This document shows positions 32,326-40,857 of a stretch of 47,300 nucleotides of DNA, in pieces. This DNA is from Actinomycetes bacterium (lineage in GTDB: Bacteria > Actinomycetota > Thermoleophilia > Solirubrobacterales > Solirubrobacteraceae). Where the stretch lies: NCBI GenBank assembly GCA_021792455.1, contig JAJYUP010000012.1:1-47300 (forward strand), given 5' to 3'. Both the position numbers and the translations under genes were made by a program. The notes beneath the pieces are model-generated. The model saw nothing but the letters and a program-made list of their open reading frames with translations, was not told the origin of the DNA and searched no databases. The stretch's first letter is position 1. The number at the start of each line of letters is the position of its first letter.

Positions 32326-33310
32326 GAGCGATCATTGCGAGCACCTCTGTGTGCACCCATGGCGTTCGCCTGCCGCTTCGGCTCTCGACCGCGAGCCCGA
32401 TCCGCCGCGCAAGCCAGGTCGTTTCGCCGCTCACGACCCCGCGGCTCTCGCGCTTCATCCGTCCACAGCGAAGCGCGATCTCGCTCATGCTCGCCTCCCC
32501 TTTTCTCACCGCCTCCAGGACCGCCTCGCGCAGCGCGCGGTTCAGCACGATCCTGCTCGCGTGAACCCTCGCGAGCTCACCGGCAAGCGTTGCGGTGCTC
32601 ACTGACCGGGCGTGCTCGTGGGCGATCAGCGCACGGGCGCTCACCCGCGCAGGCTCATAGCTTTCCAGCCTGCCCACCACCTCACGAAGGCTCACTGCCC
32701 TGCGTTGGCCCTCTGGGCCGGAGCAGCAGTTCATGCACCAGCGCAGCTCCACTGGATAGGCGCTGCCTGGGAGGAGCGCCAGCTCAACGCGCTCGCCGTC
32801 AGCCGAGGCCAGCGTCACCCAGGGCGCTTCGGAGCCCGCCTGCAGCGGCGGTGGGACGATCGTCTGTCCCCACTCGGTCGCCCCCATCGGCCCTGCCGCC
32901 GGTCCTGCGCAGTCCAAGGCGGCGCCGCGCACCGCGTCAGGCGGAACGAGTGTCAGATCCTCTCCTCTCACCTGCCGGCACCACTGGTCTCCCGCGGTGC
33001 GCAGATACTCCTCGCAGATGACCTTCGCGTTGGAGGAGGGCTCGTCTGGCGCCAAGTGCGCCACCAGCCTTCGGTCGCCCATAGTCGCGCAGTCCCAGTC
33101 GATCAGGAGCATGCTCCCACCGGAGCCTCGCCGCAGGACGATCTCACGCTCCTGTCCGTCGGGAGCGCGGTAGCTCGTCAGCCTGCAACCGCCCTCGAGA
33201 GTGCGCCTGCCCCTGCTGCGAGAACGCTCAGCGGATGAGGTGAACGGGCGTTGACGCTCACGCCCAGCATGGACCGTGAGCGAGTGAGATGAGGCGACGG
33301 TGCGAGGCAT
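32282..33310 (-). CDS. Hypothetical protein with C-terminal DNA-binding-like region (accessory element)
   Basis: The protein has 342 residues. ATG 33310 follows GGAG; the frame is open to 33391. The N-terminal part is basic and disordered. The middle is a beta-rich domain with a Cys-rich patch (WCMNCCSG). The C-terminal part has helix-turn-helix character (MSEIALRCGRMKRESRGVVS, GETTWLARRIGL) and ends TPWVHTEVLAMIARDGLGVS-PREVELA. Such tails recall regulators of integrated elements, where a related sequence feeds the coupling ATPase operon; this is from memory only. It is probably the first gene of the minus-strand operon that includes the coupling ATPase. A perfect 22-bp palindrome lies 119 bp upstream of its start. 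Confidence 0.6.
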   Translation of the reverse strand: MPRTVASSHSLTVHAGRERQRPFTSSAERSRSRGRRTLEGGCRLTSYRAPDGQEREIVLRRGSGGSMLLIDWDCATMGDRRLVAHLAPDEPSSNAKVICEEYLRTAGDQWCRQVRGEDLTLVPPDAVRGAALDCAGPAAGPMGATEWGQTIVPPPLQAGSEAPWVTLASADGERVELALLPGSAYPVELRWCMNCCSGPEGQRRAVSLREVVGRLESYEPARVSARALIAHEHARSVSTATLAGELARVHASRIVLNRALREAVLEAVRKGEASMSEIALRCGRMKRESRGVVSGETTWLARRIGLAVESRSGRRTPWVHTEVLAMIARDGLGVSPREVELA

Positions 33311-33990
33311 AGCTGTCTCCTGCGGGTTGGGGGCTCCTCTGCCCGGATCTCGATCGAACGGCCTTTTAGGGCACGCAGGGGATGGCTTCAAGGCCCCCTC
33401 GCCACCACGAGGACGAGCTCTCGCGGGACGAGACCCCTATAGGGGTCTCGGTGTCAGACGATCAGGCGCGAGGAGCTCGCGAAGCTGGCGCGCGGTGAAC
33501 CGTCCACAGGGCGAGGGAGAGCTCGATCAGGAGTCGCGCTGGTGCGCGGAGAGGTTCGTGCGCGGAAAGCGCGGCAAAGGCAGGGGAAGCAGAGAAGAAG
33601 AGGGCGCCAAACCTAGCAGCGTCTCGCGACACCGCTGCCCTCGGCCACAGCGCTCACGTGCTTCTCATGCACCTCTCGCGACGGCGTTAGGCTGCAGTTT
33701 CCGATGGGCGAGCGGAAAAGTCACGCAGTCAGCCTCCTGGCAGCCGTCATGGCAACTGCGCGTCTCTGCGCTCTCGTAGGCGGGGCACCTGCACCCTCAG
33801 ATCGGGCGACTGCGGCGCGCAGGGGGCCGACGCGCTTGTCCCCGCGCGCCAACGCGACAATCCTTCGCGCCGTGTCCGCGACGGCGCGCGTCTCGGGCCT
33901 CTTTGGCACCGCACCCCAGGGATGTCATCCAGCCCCACTGCCCGCCCAGCTCGAGCGTCGTGGCAGCCGGGACGCCACGTTCAGGGGCAG
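33311..33990. other. Gene-poor region upstream of the element operon
   Basis: About 680 bp without a convincing gene, containing the 22-bp palindrome at 33429-33450. A 96-residue plus-strand frame (33704-33994) ends in an ATGA overlap with the methyltransferase start but has no ribosome-binding site and poor codon structure. Confidence 0.5.
33429..33450. promoter_or_regulatory. Perfect 22-bp palindrome (candidate operator)
   Basis: CGAGACCCCTA is followed directly by its exact reverse complement TAGGGGTCTCG, with no spacer and centre TATA. It lies 119 bp upstream of the hypothetical gene that heads the minus-strand element operon. A spacerless palindrome of this length fits a dimeric repressor site better than a terminator (no T-run). 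The binder is unknown. Confidence 0.55.
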
Positions 33991-34620
33991 ATGAACCTCG
34001 AGGCGCAGCCGATCGAAGACTCGCAACTGGTCGAGCGCGTCATCCGCATAGGAGGACATCAGATCGAGCTGCTGCACCCCCGCGACAGCGAGTCGCTCAT
34101 CGATCAGCACGCATTCGAGCAGGACGAGCTGCTGCCCTACTGGGCGGAGCTGTGGCCGAGCGGCCTCCAGCTCGCTCACGCCCTCACACAGCGCAGGCTC
34201 TCTCACATGCGCATCGTTGAGCTTGGCTGTGGGCTTGGCCTGCCAAGCCTCATCGCCGCGGCCGAGGGGGCGCACGTGCTTGCGACCGACTGGTCTGCTG
34301 CCGCGCTTGCACTGCTGCAGCGCAACGCCGCACGCAACCGCGTTCGCCTGCAGACCATGCAGGTGTCCTGGGCGTCGCCTCGAGCGCTCATCGAGCTCGC
34401 CCCGTTCGACCTCGTGCTTGCAGCTGACGTCTGCTATGAGCGTCGCAACGTCGCGCTGCTGCTCGACCTCATGCCGCGCCTCGCCACGGAGTCTCTGCTC
34501 GCTGACCCCCGCAGGTCGTTCACGGACGCCTTCCTAGAGCAGGCGCCGCGCTTCTGGTGCGCTCAGACCAGCGAACGAGAGGGGGTCGCGATCCACCGCC
34601 TGCTCCGACATCGCAGCTGA
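33991..34620 (+). CDS. Class I SAM-dependent methyltransferase (Methyltransf_16-like)
   Basis: The protein has 209 residues from ATG 33991, close after AGGGG. Sequence LPYWAELWPSGLQLAHAL precedes motif I IVELGCGLGLPSLIAAAEGA; VLATDWSAAALALLQRNA and FDLVLAADVCYERRNVALLL follow. This matches the lysine-methyltransferase-like group (ETFB/METTL21-type), which methylates proteins. Its target is unknown. It stands alone on the plus strand between two element-like modules and is convergent with the quinone oxidoreductase. Confidence 0.85.
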   Translation: MNLEAQPIEDSQLVERVIRIGGHQIELLHPRDSESLIDQHAFEQDELLPYWAELWPSGLQLAHALTQRRLSHMRIVELGCGLGLPSLIAAAEGAHVLATDWSAAALALLQRNAARNRVRLQTMQVSWASPRALIELAPFDLVLAADVCYERRNVALLLDLMPRLATESLLADPRRSFTDAFLEQAPRFWCAQTSEREGVAIHRLLRHRS

Positions 34621-34650
34621 GCGGGCTGCAGCCAGGGAGAGGCGCTCCGC

Positions 34651-35580
34651 TCAGAAGACGATCACCACGCGACCGCGCAGGCCGCCGGCGTCCATCATGC
34701 GCTGCGCCTGCGCCGCCTGCTCTGGCGGGTATTCGGCGGCGACCCTCAGCTGCAGGCGCCCCGCTGAGGCGGACTGACGCAGCTGCTCGAGCCAATCGGT
34801 GCGTTCGAGAACCGTCGAGACCATTATCGCCTTCACCTCGATGCCGCGCTCCGTCGACTCTGGCTGCCAGCCGCGAACGACGACGATCCGACCACCGTCT
34901 CTCATCGCGCCGAAGACAGCCTCGTGCAGCAGCGCAGTGTCGAACACACCATCGACCCCCTCTCGCTCCGCTTCGCGCACGGCAGCGACAAGCATCTCGC
35001 CGCGGGGCACGACGACGTCAGCGCCGAAGCTGCGCACGAGACCCTCGTCCTCAGGCTTCGCGTCCGCGATCACGCGCAGACCGGCCTCCTTGCCGAGCGC
35101 GATCACATAGGAGGCGAGCAGACCGGCGCCGCCCGTGACCGCGAGTGACTGCCCAGCCCGCAGCGACAGCGCGTCAAGCCCAAGCTTCGCCGTCAGACCG
35201 TTCATCGGCAGTGTCGCCGCCTGCTGCAGCGTCGCGCCATCGGGTATCGGCACGACAGAGGCCTCCGGCACGACGATGAACTCAGCTTGGGCGCCTCCAA
35301 GCGGGCGCCTCGGCGTCAGGGCCGCCATCACGCGCTCACCGGGTCGCAGGCGCGTGACGCCTTCGCCAAGGGCGTCGATCACGCCCGCGGCGTCCATGCC
35401 AGGCGTCCATGGCGGGGGCAGATCGCCGCCGCCGGCGAGCCGCAGTCCGCTGTCGGTCGGGTTCACGGCCGCCGCCGCAACCGCGATCCTCACCTCGCCG
35501 CGCGAAGGGTCAGGGACCGGGCGCTCGATCAGCTGCACCGCCTCATATCCATCAGGCCGAACGATGCCGACAGCCCGCAT
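34651..35580 (-). CDS. NADPH:quinone oxidoreductase-like (zinc-less MDR family)
   Basis: The protein has 309 residues. ATG 35580 is preceded by GGAGG; the frame is open to 35658. MDR features: MRAVGIVRPDGYEAVQLIER, VAAAAVNPTDSGLR, PWTPGMDAAGVIDALGEGV and the nucleotide-binding region SLAVTGGAGLLASYVIALGK with RVIADAKPEDEGLVRSFGAD. No zinc-ligand Cys cluster is seen. Such enzymes reduce quinones or enones with NADPH. It is downstream of the AhpD-like gene on the same strand with a 21-bp repeat array between them, so possibly one redox operon. Confidence 0.88.
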   Translation of the reverse strand: MRAVGIVRPDGYEAVQLIERPVPDPSRGEVRIAVAAAAVNPTDSGLRLAGGGDLPPPWTPGMDAAGVIDALGEGVTRLRPGERVMAALTPRRPLGGAQAEFIVVPEASVVPIPDGATLQQAATLPMNGLTAKLGLDALSLRAGQSLAVTGGAGLLASYVIALGKEAGLRVIADAKPEDEGLVRSFGADVVVPRGEMLVAAVREAEREGVDGVFDTALLHEAVFGAMRDGGRIVVVRGWQPESTERGIEVKAIMVSTVLERTDWLEQLRQSASAGRLQLRVAAEYPPEQAAQAQRMMDAGGLRGRVVIVF

Positions 35581-35669
35581 CTGCCACCTCCGAATCAGAG
35601 CGCGAGAACGATGAACACCTGCGAAGCGCCCCTGCGCAGCCACGCGAGCGATCGGCAACCGGACGAGTA

Positions 35670-35793
35670 CCCCGCGAGCTCACGGGACGACCCCCTGATC
35701 CTACAGGGCGACCCCACGAGCCCAGTGGACGACCGCCCGAGCCTACGGGACGACCCCGCAAGCCTACGGGACGACCACCCGAGCCCATCGCAG
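35670..35793. repeat. 21-bp tandem repeat, five copies plus a partial
   Basis: Units resembling CCCGAGCCTACGGGACGA begin at 35670, 35691, 35712, 35733 and 35754, with a partial at 35775. The array fills much of the 274-bp gap between the AhpD-like gene and the quinone oxidoreductase. Unit-to-unit divergence is higher than in most arrays here, so it is probably older. Confidence 0.93.
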
Positions 35794-35854
35794 AGGCGGC
35801 TGGAAGCAGGCGCGGCCTTCGAGGCAGTCGACTCAGCGCTCAGCGGCACAGCCG

Positions 35855-36406
35855 TCAGGCCGTCGGGTTCGCAAAGTCGAAGACCTGCAGAGCCTCGGTG
35901 TCAGGCGCGATGTTGAGCGCGACGTTGATGGAGCCGAAGCCGCCGACCATCGCCGTGAGGATCGACAGCTCGACGATCTCCGCCTCAGAGAAGTGGCGCC
36001 GCAGATCGGCGACGATCTCGTCGGTGACGTGGGCTGCACCGACGCAGAAGGTCTCGACGTACCGCAGCGCCGCCTTCTCCGCATCAGTGTATGCACCATT
36101 CTCGACGTCGTCGATGTCCTCGTAGTCACGCTCGACGGTGTGGCCCTTCGCCACCGCAAACCTCGTGTTCTGACAGATGCGGCATCCAACGGTCCGTGCG
36201 ATCTTCATGCGTGCGAGGTCCTTGATCCGCATGTCGAGCACACCTTCGGTCCAGAGCTGCGCATAGAAGGTGAAGAACGACTCCATCAGCTCGGGCCTCC
36301 AGGCCATGATCCCGTTGAAGCGCCCTGCGACGCCAGGGACAGGATCGAGGCGCGGCTCTCCGACAGGTCCAATGATCGGCAGCTCAACCTTGCCGTCCGT
36401 GCTCAT
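35855..36406 (-). CDS. AhpD-like carboxymuconolactone decarboxylase family protein
   Basis: The protein has 183 residues. ATG 36406 follows GGAGGA; the frame is open to 36568. The all-helical family pattern includes DLARMKIARTVGCRICQNTR (CxxC redox pair) and AKGHTVERDYEDIDD, then TDAEKAALRYVETF and VELSILTAMVGGFGSINVAL. Relatives are peroxidases that recycle alkyl hydroperoxides using the CxxC. Immediately upstream lies a TTGACAG-N6-CTGTCAA inverted repeat overlapping the leader, suggesting repressor control. A quinone oxidoreductase follows downstream. Confidence 0.88.
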   Translation of the reverse strand: MSTDGKVELPIIGPVGEPRLDPVPGVAGRFNGIMAWRPELMESFFTFYAQLWTEGVLDMRIKDLARMKIARTVGCRICQNTRFAVAKGHTVERDYEDIDDVENGAYTDAEKAALRYVETFCVGAAHVTDEIVADLRRHFSEAEIVELSILTAMVGGFGSINVALNIAPDTEALQVFDFANPTA

Positions 36407-36425
36407 CAACGTCCTCCTCCGTTCT

Positions 36426-36445
36426 TTGACAGCTCCTGCTGTCAA
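36426..36445. promoter_or_regulatory. Inverted repeat operator candidate upstream of the AhpD-like gene
   Basis: TTGACAG (36426-36432) and CTGTCAA (36439-36445) are perfect seven-base arms around a six-base spacer. The site ends 20 bp before the ATG at 36406 and just upstream of the GGAGGA. On either strand TTGACA also matches a -35 hexamer. Arms of this type are typical of TetR-family dimers. Confidence 0.6.
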
Positions 36446-36624
36446 GGGTACTGGCATCGGCATCCCCTGCACGGGCGCCGCGCGCGCGGCGCATCTCCAG
36501 CGGTTCGGCATCGGTGCGTTCAGGAGCGGGCCGGGGTCGGCGCGACGCCGCCGAACGCTCAGCGGCAAACCTGCAACCGCCCTCGCAGGCCTTCGCCGGT
36601 CCTCGCCGATTGGTGAAGAGCTCT

Positions 36625-39600
36625 TCAGCTGTTCAGGCTCGACTGCCTTGGCGATGGGAGCTGCCCAACGCCGATCGCAGGCTCCAAGGGAGGTTCCCGC
36701 TGAAGCGCCGCGCGAACCTGCGGTGGCAGCCGGTGAAGGCTGTAGCCCTGAAGCAGCCCCTCGTGGACGTCGCGCTCGGCTGCGAAGATGATGCGCTCAC
36801 GGCCGATGTAGCGCCAGCGAGCGGGATGAACGCCGGCGCAGGCCTGCGCGGCGAGAAGCAGCGAGTCGGCCGTCAGCGCGCATTCACGCGCCCTGCGCCT
36901 GTCGGAGCAGACGAAGATCAGGTGCGGCGTGAGCCGGTTCTTTGCGTGATAGCGCTGGAGTGCGCTGGACCAGCCGGTGAGGAAGTGGTCATATCTGCGA
37001 ACCTTCGCTGCCCAGGCCGGCGTGTGCAGGCGATCGTCGAGGTCGACGAGCAGCTCGAGGCCGGCCCCTCTGTGCGCCGGCGCCTGCGCTGTGATCCGCG
37101 CATGCGGCCTGATCGTCTCGAAAGCGCGCACCTCTTCGAGATCGCCCGCGGGTCCTGCCTGCACGAACTGGTGTGCGACGGCACCGCGAGGGAGCGTGAG
37201 CTGAGCGGGGCCCATCACGGCACCCTCTCGCTCTCCCCGAGAACCAGGCGGCGAGAGCACGGCGTTCGCTGCACCTTCGAGCAGAAGCCCGCGCATGCCG
37301 ACAGCGCGCTCGTAGGCACAGCACCACGCGGCGGCGTGCACCTCCCGGCGAACGGCGGAAAGGCCAGCCCCGCCGGAACCCAGATCGAGTGGCTGACTGC
37401 GCTGAACGGAGAGCCCCCGCGCAGCCAGCAGCTTCAGCCCTGCGTCACTGAGACCGCAGCACATCGGCACGCCGCCGCCATCAGGCCTGTGAAGCTGGAT
37501 GCGCTCGAGAAGCCCGGCATCAGCGAGGCGCTTCAGCCGTCGCTGGGTCGTCGTGACCGCCCTGCCTGCGCCAAGGCGGCGATGCACCTCGCTGCTGAGC
37601 AGATGACCGAGCCTGCCGATGAGAAGGAGCACCTGAAGATCCTCCTGACGGAGAGCAAGGGCGCCGGGCGGGCTCATCCCCGCCCGACTGGACAGGCGGG
37701 CCGCCTGCCCACTCGAAGCACCTGGAACCTGACGAGCGCGGCTGGCGCCGTCGAGCTCGACGAGCTCCCGATAGCTCTGTGCGGCGAGCTTCGGCAGAGG
37801 CGGAAGAGCTTGGGGGACGACCTGCTCCTGTGACCTTTCGAGGGAGAGCGTCGACGCCGGAGGCCTCGAGAGGGACGCCTCGCCCTCCGTTGTCGGGGCC
37901 TCGCGCTCCGGGGCCGAGTCCGGAGAAGCCGCGGTGCGCGAGCTCAGGCGGACAGAGGCGAGCGATCTCGAACCTCCCGGCTGCTCACCTCCCAACGTCT
38001 GCGGAGAGCCCTCCTGCGCAGGAGCGCAGGAGCTCCCAGAAGGCGCGGGATGCCCAACGGAAGGCCCATCCTCGCGCGAAGGGAACAGGGAGCGCCCAGA
38101 AGGCGCGGGAGGCCCAGCTCCCCCCCGCGCCGATGGCCGCAGCCCCTCCTGCCTCACCCGCCCTCGAGGGGCCTGCGCCTGCTCTGCGTCTGCCGCCAGG
38201 CCTTCCCAATGCGGCTGGCTGAGATCAGACTTGTAGCGGCCACCTCGCTCAGCCTGCCTCGCAGCGTGCCACGCGAGCATCTGCTCATCGATTCTCATCG
38301 GGAGCGTCTGCGCGATGAACGGCGGCTGGCGACCCTCAGGGGTGCTCCAGCTGACGATCGCGTGATGCCTCGGCAGGTGGAGTCTCGCGTCAGGGTGACC
38401 GAGCGCTGCGAGATTCTCGATCCGCGGCCGCACCATGTCAGAGAACTGCGCCATCGTCAGCTTCGCCGACTCGCGCGCGTCCTGCACGGAGGCGGTTGCG
38501 AAGTACACCCTGTGCGCGAACAGCGCGTCGAGCTGCTCCCGCAGCTGCCTGTCCGTCCACTGCGCAGAGGTCTGCCAGCAGGCGACCGTCTCCAGTCCCG
38601 CTGAGCGCTTGAGCGCGATCGTCTCCGCAAAGCCGCGGTTGAGCGCGAGCGGAGCCTCATCGACCTTCAGCGCAACGGAGACGCGCTGCTGCGCTGGCAC
38701 CCGATCCTGCTGGCGCGCAAGGGCGGCGTCGAGCATCCCGACGAGCAGCTGCATCAGCACCGAGGTGTTGCCCGCGCCCATCTCACCAAGCGCACCCTTG
38801 ACGACGAGGACCTCACCCTGAGAGATGACCTCGTCGAAGTCGATCCTCAGCGAGTCGTTGAGCAGCACCCTCTTGATCGAAGGCGAGTTGAGCAGACGCG
38901 CGAGCTTGTTGACAGGCGCATCGAGCTTTGCGGTGGTGACGCTCCTGGCATCAGAGAGCTGGGCGCTGAGCTCCGCGGTGAAGAACTCCGAGATCTCCTT
39001 CAGCTCAGGCAGCTCCCGCACCCGCGCGCCGACCTTCGCCCTGTATGAGTAGCCATCCCGTCCAACCGAGAGCAGCCGTGCCGCGTCCCAAAGCGTGCTC
39101 TTGCGGTCGTAGGCGAGCACGGCGATGATCGCGTTGCGCAGATACCTGTCTGATGAGGCTTTGATGTCGGCGTCGTCGAACAGGTTCCTCAGCGCAGCGA
39201 CGACGTAGTCGGCGATGACGTCGGCAGGGGCATCGACAGCGAGCGGGTTGAATCCGCAGGTTGGGTGCGCGAAGTCGAGCAGGGTGCACGTCCTCTCCCT
39301 CGGCACGATGGACACTGCAGCCTCCGCAGCGTCGCCCTTCGGGTCGAGCAGCACGATCGCGCACCTCTGCCTGCGCAGATCCTCTGCGACGGTCGCAACG
39401 AGGTAGCTCGACTTGCCCTGCTCGACGGTGCCGGGAACCGCGGTGTTCTGCTTGCGCATCTCAGGGTGGATGGAGACGGGGCCATGCTGATCGCGCAGGG
39501 ACCCCTCCCCAGGCGGAGGCCTGTAGATCGCTGGCGGCGCCGGTGCAAGCGGCACCTGCGCGCGCGAGATCGCCACGTTCGCGAAGTCGACGGAGGGCAT

Positions 39601-40581
39601 GTGCCAGATCGCCGCGAGCTCGGTGGATGCGAGCACCCCCTTGCGGGTGCTCGGAAACGGGTTGCCCTCGCCCTTCACGACCCGGGCGCTGTAGGTGTGA
39701 AACAGGCGATGGCGCACCGTCGTGCCCCGCTCGACGAGCCTGTTCTGCGCCTCGCGAGCACGCAGCTCCGAGGCGACCCGCTCGCATGTGAGACGCTTCT
39801 GGGCGACGATCCTGATGTCCGTGAAGAACAGCGGCCTGTACTGGACTTCGAGGCCGTCCTGCAGTTCGCTGCGCTCGAGCACCGAGCCGACGCTTGCCCG
39901 CTGCCGGCGGCGTCGCGCAGACGCGGCCTCCTGCCGCCTGTACAGGCGCCTCGCATGCGCCTGAAAGCTCGCAGGCGCGGGCGTGAGCGCGAGCTGGACG
40001 AACGATGGCGCATCGCAGGCAGCCATCGTCATGAGCAGCCGGTTGACGGAGGGCTCGCTCTGATGCTGCAGCGGATCGATGACTGCGAGACGCTTGATGA
40101 ACAGATGCCGCTTCTTCAGGCGGAGCACGACAGGCGGACAGCAGAGGCGCAGCCGCTCAGGCGCAAGCCTGCAGTTCGGGTAGGCGGAGCGCAGCGCCGA
40201 CTGCACCATCGACAGCAGCTCCTGCTGGCAGCTGAGCGCAAGCCAGGCAGTCTGCCCATCGAAGTGAACCTCGAGGGCCACCGACGGCTGACCGCGCAGC
40301 AGCCGACGCCACCACCGCTGCAGCAGGCGCTTGTGCAGAGCCTCGAACATGTCGACGATCGCCTCAGCGCTCGCATCCTCCCCTCTGTAGGGGAGGACCC
40401 TGACGCGCACGTATCGACGGGTCGACCTGCTGCGAGAACGGAGCAGCGAGAGGAGCGCGAGCAGCAGGCCGAGGCTGATCGTCACGCAGAGGAGCGCGCG
40501 CTGGAGCGCAGGCGTCAGCCCACCGGCGGAGAAGACCGCAGACAGCGGAGCTGGCTCGAAGCACGACACCTCACCCCCCAC
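36625..40581 (-). CDS. Giant coupling-type ATPase fused to a Replic_Relax-like C-terminal domain
   Basis: The protein has 1318 residues from GTG 40581 (GTG 40569 is an alternative with a better GGGGGTGA). TM at about 29-48; a conserved middle; Walker A PGTVEQGKSSYLV near 385; IVLLDPKGDAAEA near 410; Walker B VSVALKVDEAP near 636; CWQTSAQW near 665 (sensor-like). A Pro/Ser/Gly-rich linker (about 787-953) leads to a winged-helix and Replic_Relax-like part (LLIGRLGHLLSSEVHRRLGA, TTTQRRLKRLADAGLLERI, LELLVDLDDR and WAAKVRRYDHFLTGW). It therefore joins in one chain what the 29.4-31.9 kb locus encodes as two neighbours. Presumed membrane DNA translocase; no relaxase or VirB4 is adjacent. The nuclease-like lysine position is not evident. 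Confidence 0.8.
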   Translation of the reverse strand: MGGEVSCFEPAPLSAVFSAGGLTPALQRALLCVTISLGLLLALLSLLRSRSRSTRRYVRVRVLPYRGEDASAEAIVDMFEALHKRLLQRWWRRLLRGQPSVALEVHFDGQTAWLALSCQQELLSMVQSALRSAYPNCRLAPERLRLCCPPVVLRLKKRHLFIKRLAVIDPLQHQSEPSVNRLLMTMAACDAPSFVQLALTPAPASFQAHARRLYRRQEAASARRRRQRASVGSVLERSELQDGLEVQYRPLFFTDIRIVAQKRLTCERVASELRAREAQNRLVERGTTVRHRLFHTYSARVVKGEGNPFPSTRKGVLASTELAAIWHMPSVDFANVAISRAQVPLAPAPPAIYRPPPGEGSLRDQHGPVSIHPEMRKQNTAVPGTVEQGKSSYLVATVAEDLRRQRCAIVLLDPKGDAAEAAVSIVPRERTCTLLDFAHPTCGFNPLAVDAPADVIADYVVAALRNLFDDADIKASSDRYLRNAIIAVLAYDRKSTLWDAARLLSVGRDGYSYRAKVGARVRELPELKEISEFFTAELSAQLSDARSVTTAKLDAPVNKLARLLNSPSIKRVLLNDSLRIDFDEVISQGEVLVVKGALGEMGAGNTSVLMQLLVGMLDAALARQQDRVPAQQRVSVALKVDEAPLALNRGFAETIALKRSAGLETVACWQTSAQWTDRQLREQLDALFAHRVYFATASVQDARESAKLTMAQFSDMVRPRIENLAALGHPDARLHLPRHHAIVSWSTPEGRQPPFIAQTLPMRIDEQMLAWHAARQAERGGRYKSDLSQPHWEGLAADAEQAQAPRGRVRQEGLRPSARGGAGPPAPSGRSLFPSREDGPSVGHPAPSGSSCAPAQEGSPQTLGGEQPGGSRSLASVRLSSRTAASPDSAPEREAPTTEGEASLSRPPASTLSLERSQEQVVPQALPPLPKLAAQSYRELVELDGASRARQVPGASSGQAARLSSRAGMSPPGALALRQEDLQVLLLIGRLGHLLSSEVHRRLGAGRAVTTTQRRLKRLADAGLLERIQLHRPDGGGVPMCCGLSDAGLKLLAARGLSVQRSQPLDLGSGGAGLSAVRREVHAAAWCCAYERAVGMRGLLLEGAANAVLSPPGSRGEREGAVMGPAQLTLPRGAVAHQFVQAGPAGDLEEVRAFETIRPHARITAQAPAHRGAGLELLVDLDDRLHTPAWAAKVRRYDHFLTGWSSALQRYHAKNRLTPHLIFVCSDRRRARECALTADSLLLAAQACAGVHPARWRYIGRERIIFAAERDVHEGLLQGYSLHRLPPQVRAALQREPPLEPAIGVGQLPSPRQSSLNS

Positions 40582-40595
40582 TCCGACGATCGCAG

Positions 40596-40725
40596 CCCCG
40601 CTGGACAGACCTGCCCGGACCCGCTGGACAGACCTGACCGGCCCCGCTGGACAGACCCGCCCGGCCCCGCTGGACAGACCCGCCCGGCCCCGCTGGACAG
40701 ACCCGCCCGGCCCCGCTGGACAGGT
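40596..40725. repeat. 23-bp tandem repeat, five copies plus a partial, upstream of the giant ATPase
   Basis: CCCCGCTGGACAGACCCGCC-type units begin at 40596, 40619, 40642, 40665 and 40688, with a partial at 40711. The last three full copies are identical, which points to recent expansion. The array starts 15 bp upstream of the ATPase GTG and lies in its leader. Confidence 0.96.
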
Positions 40726-40857
40726 GTCCCTCGCACGCCGCGCAGGGCACAGGCGCGCGATCGCGCCGCTGAGGCTACCGTTCGGTCAGGATCGGCGCTG
40801 GGGCGCTGACGGCGAGACCCTGACCAGACACCGAGACCTAAGACGCGGACGAGGGCG

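Noticed and set aside
33704-33994. 96-residue plus-strand frame ending in an ATGA overlap with the methyltransferase
   Set aside because: No ribosome-binding site, Arg/Ala-rich composition without pattern, and no recognised domain. The overlap alone is weak evidence.
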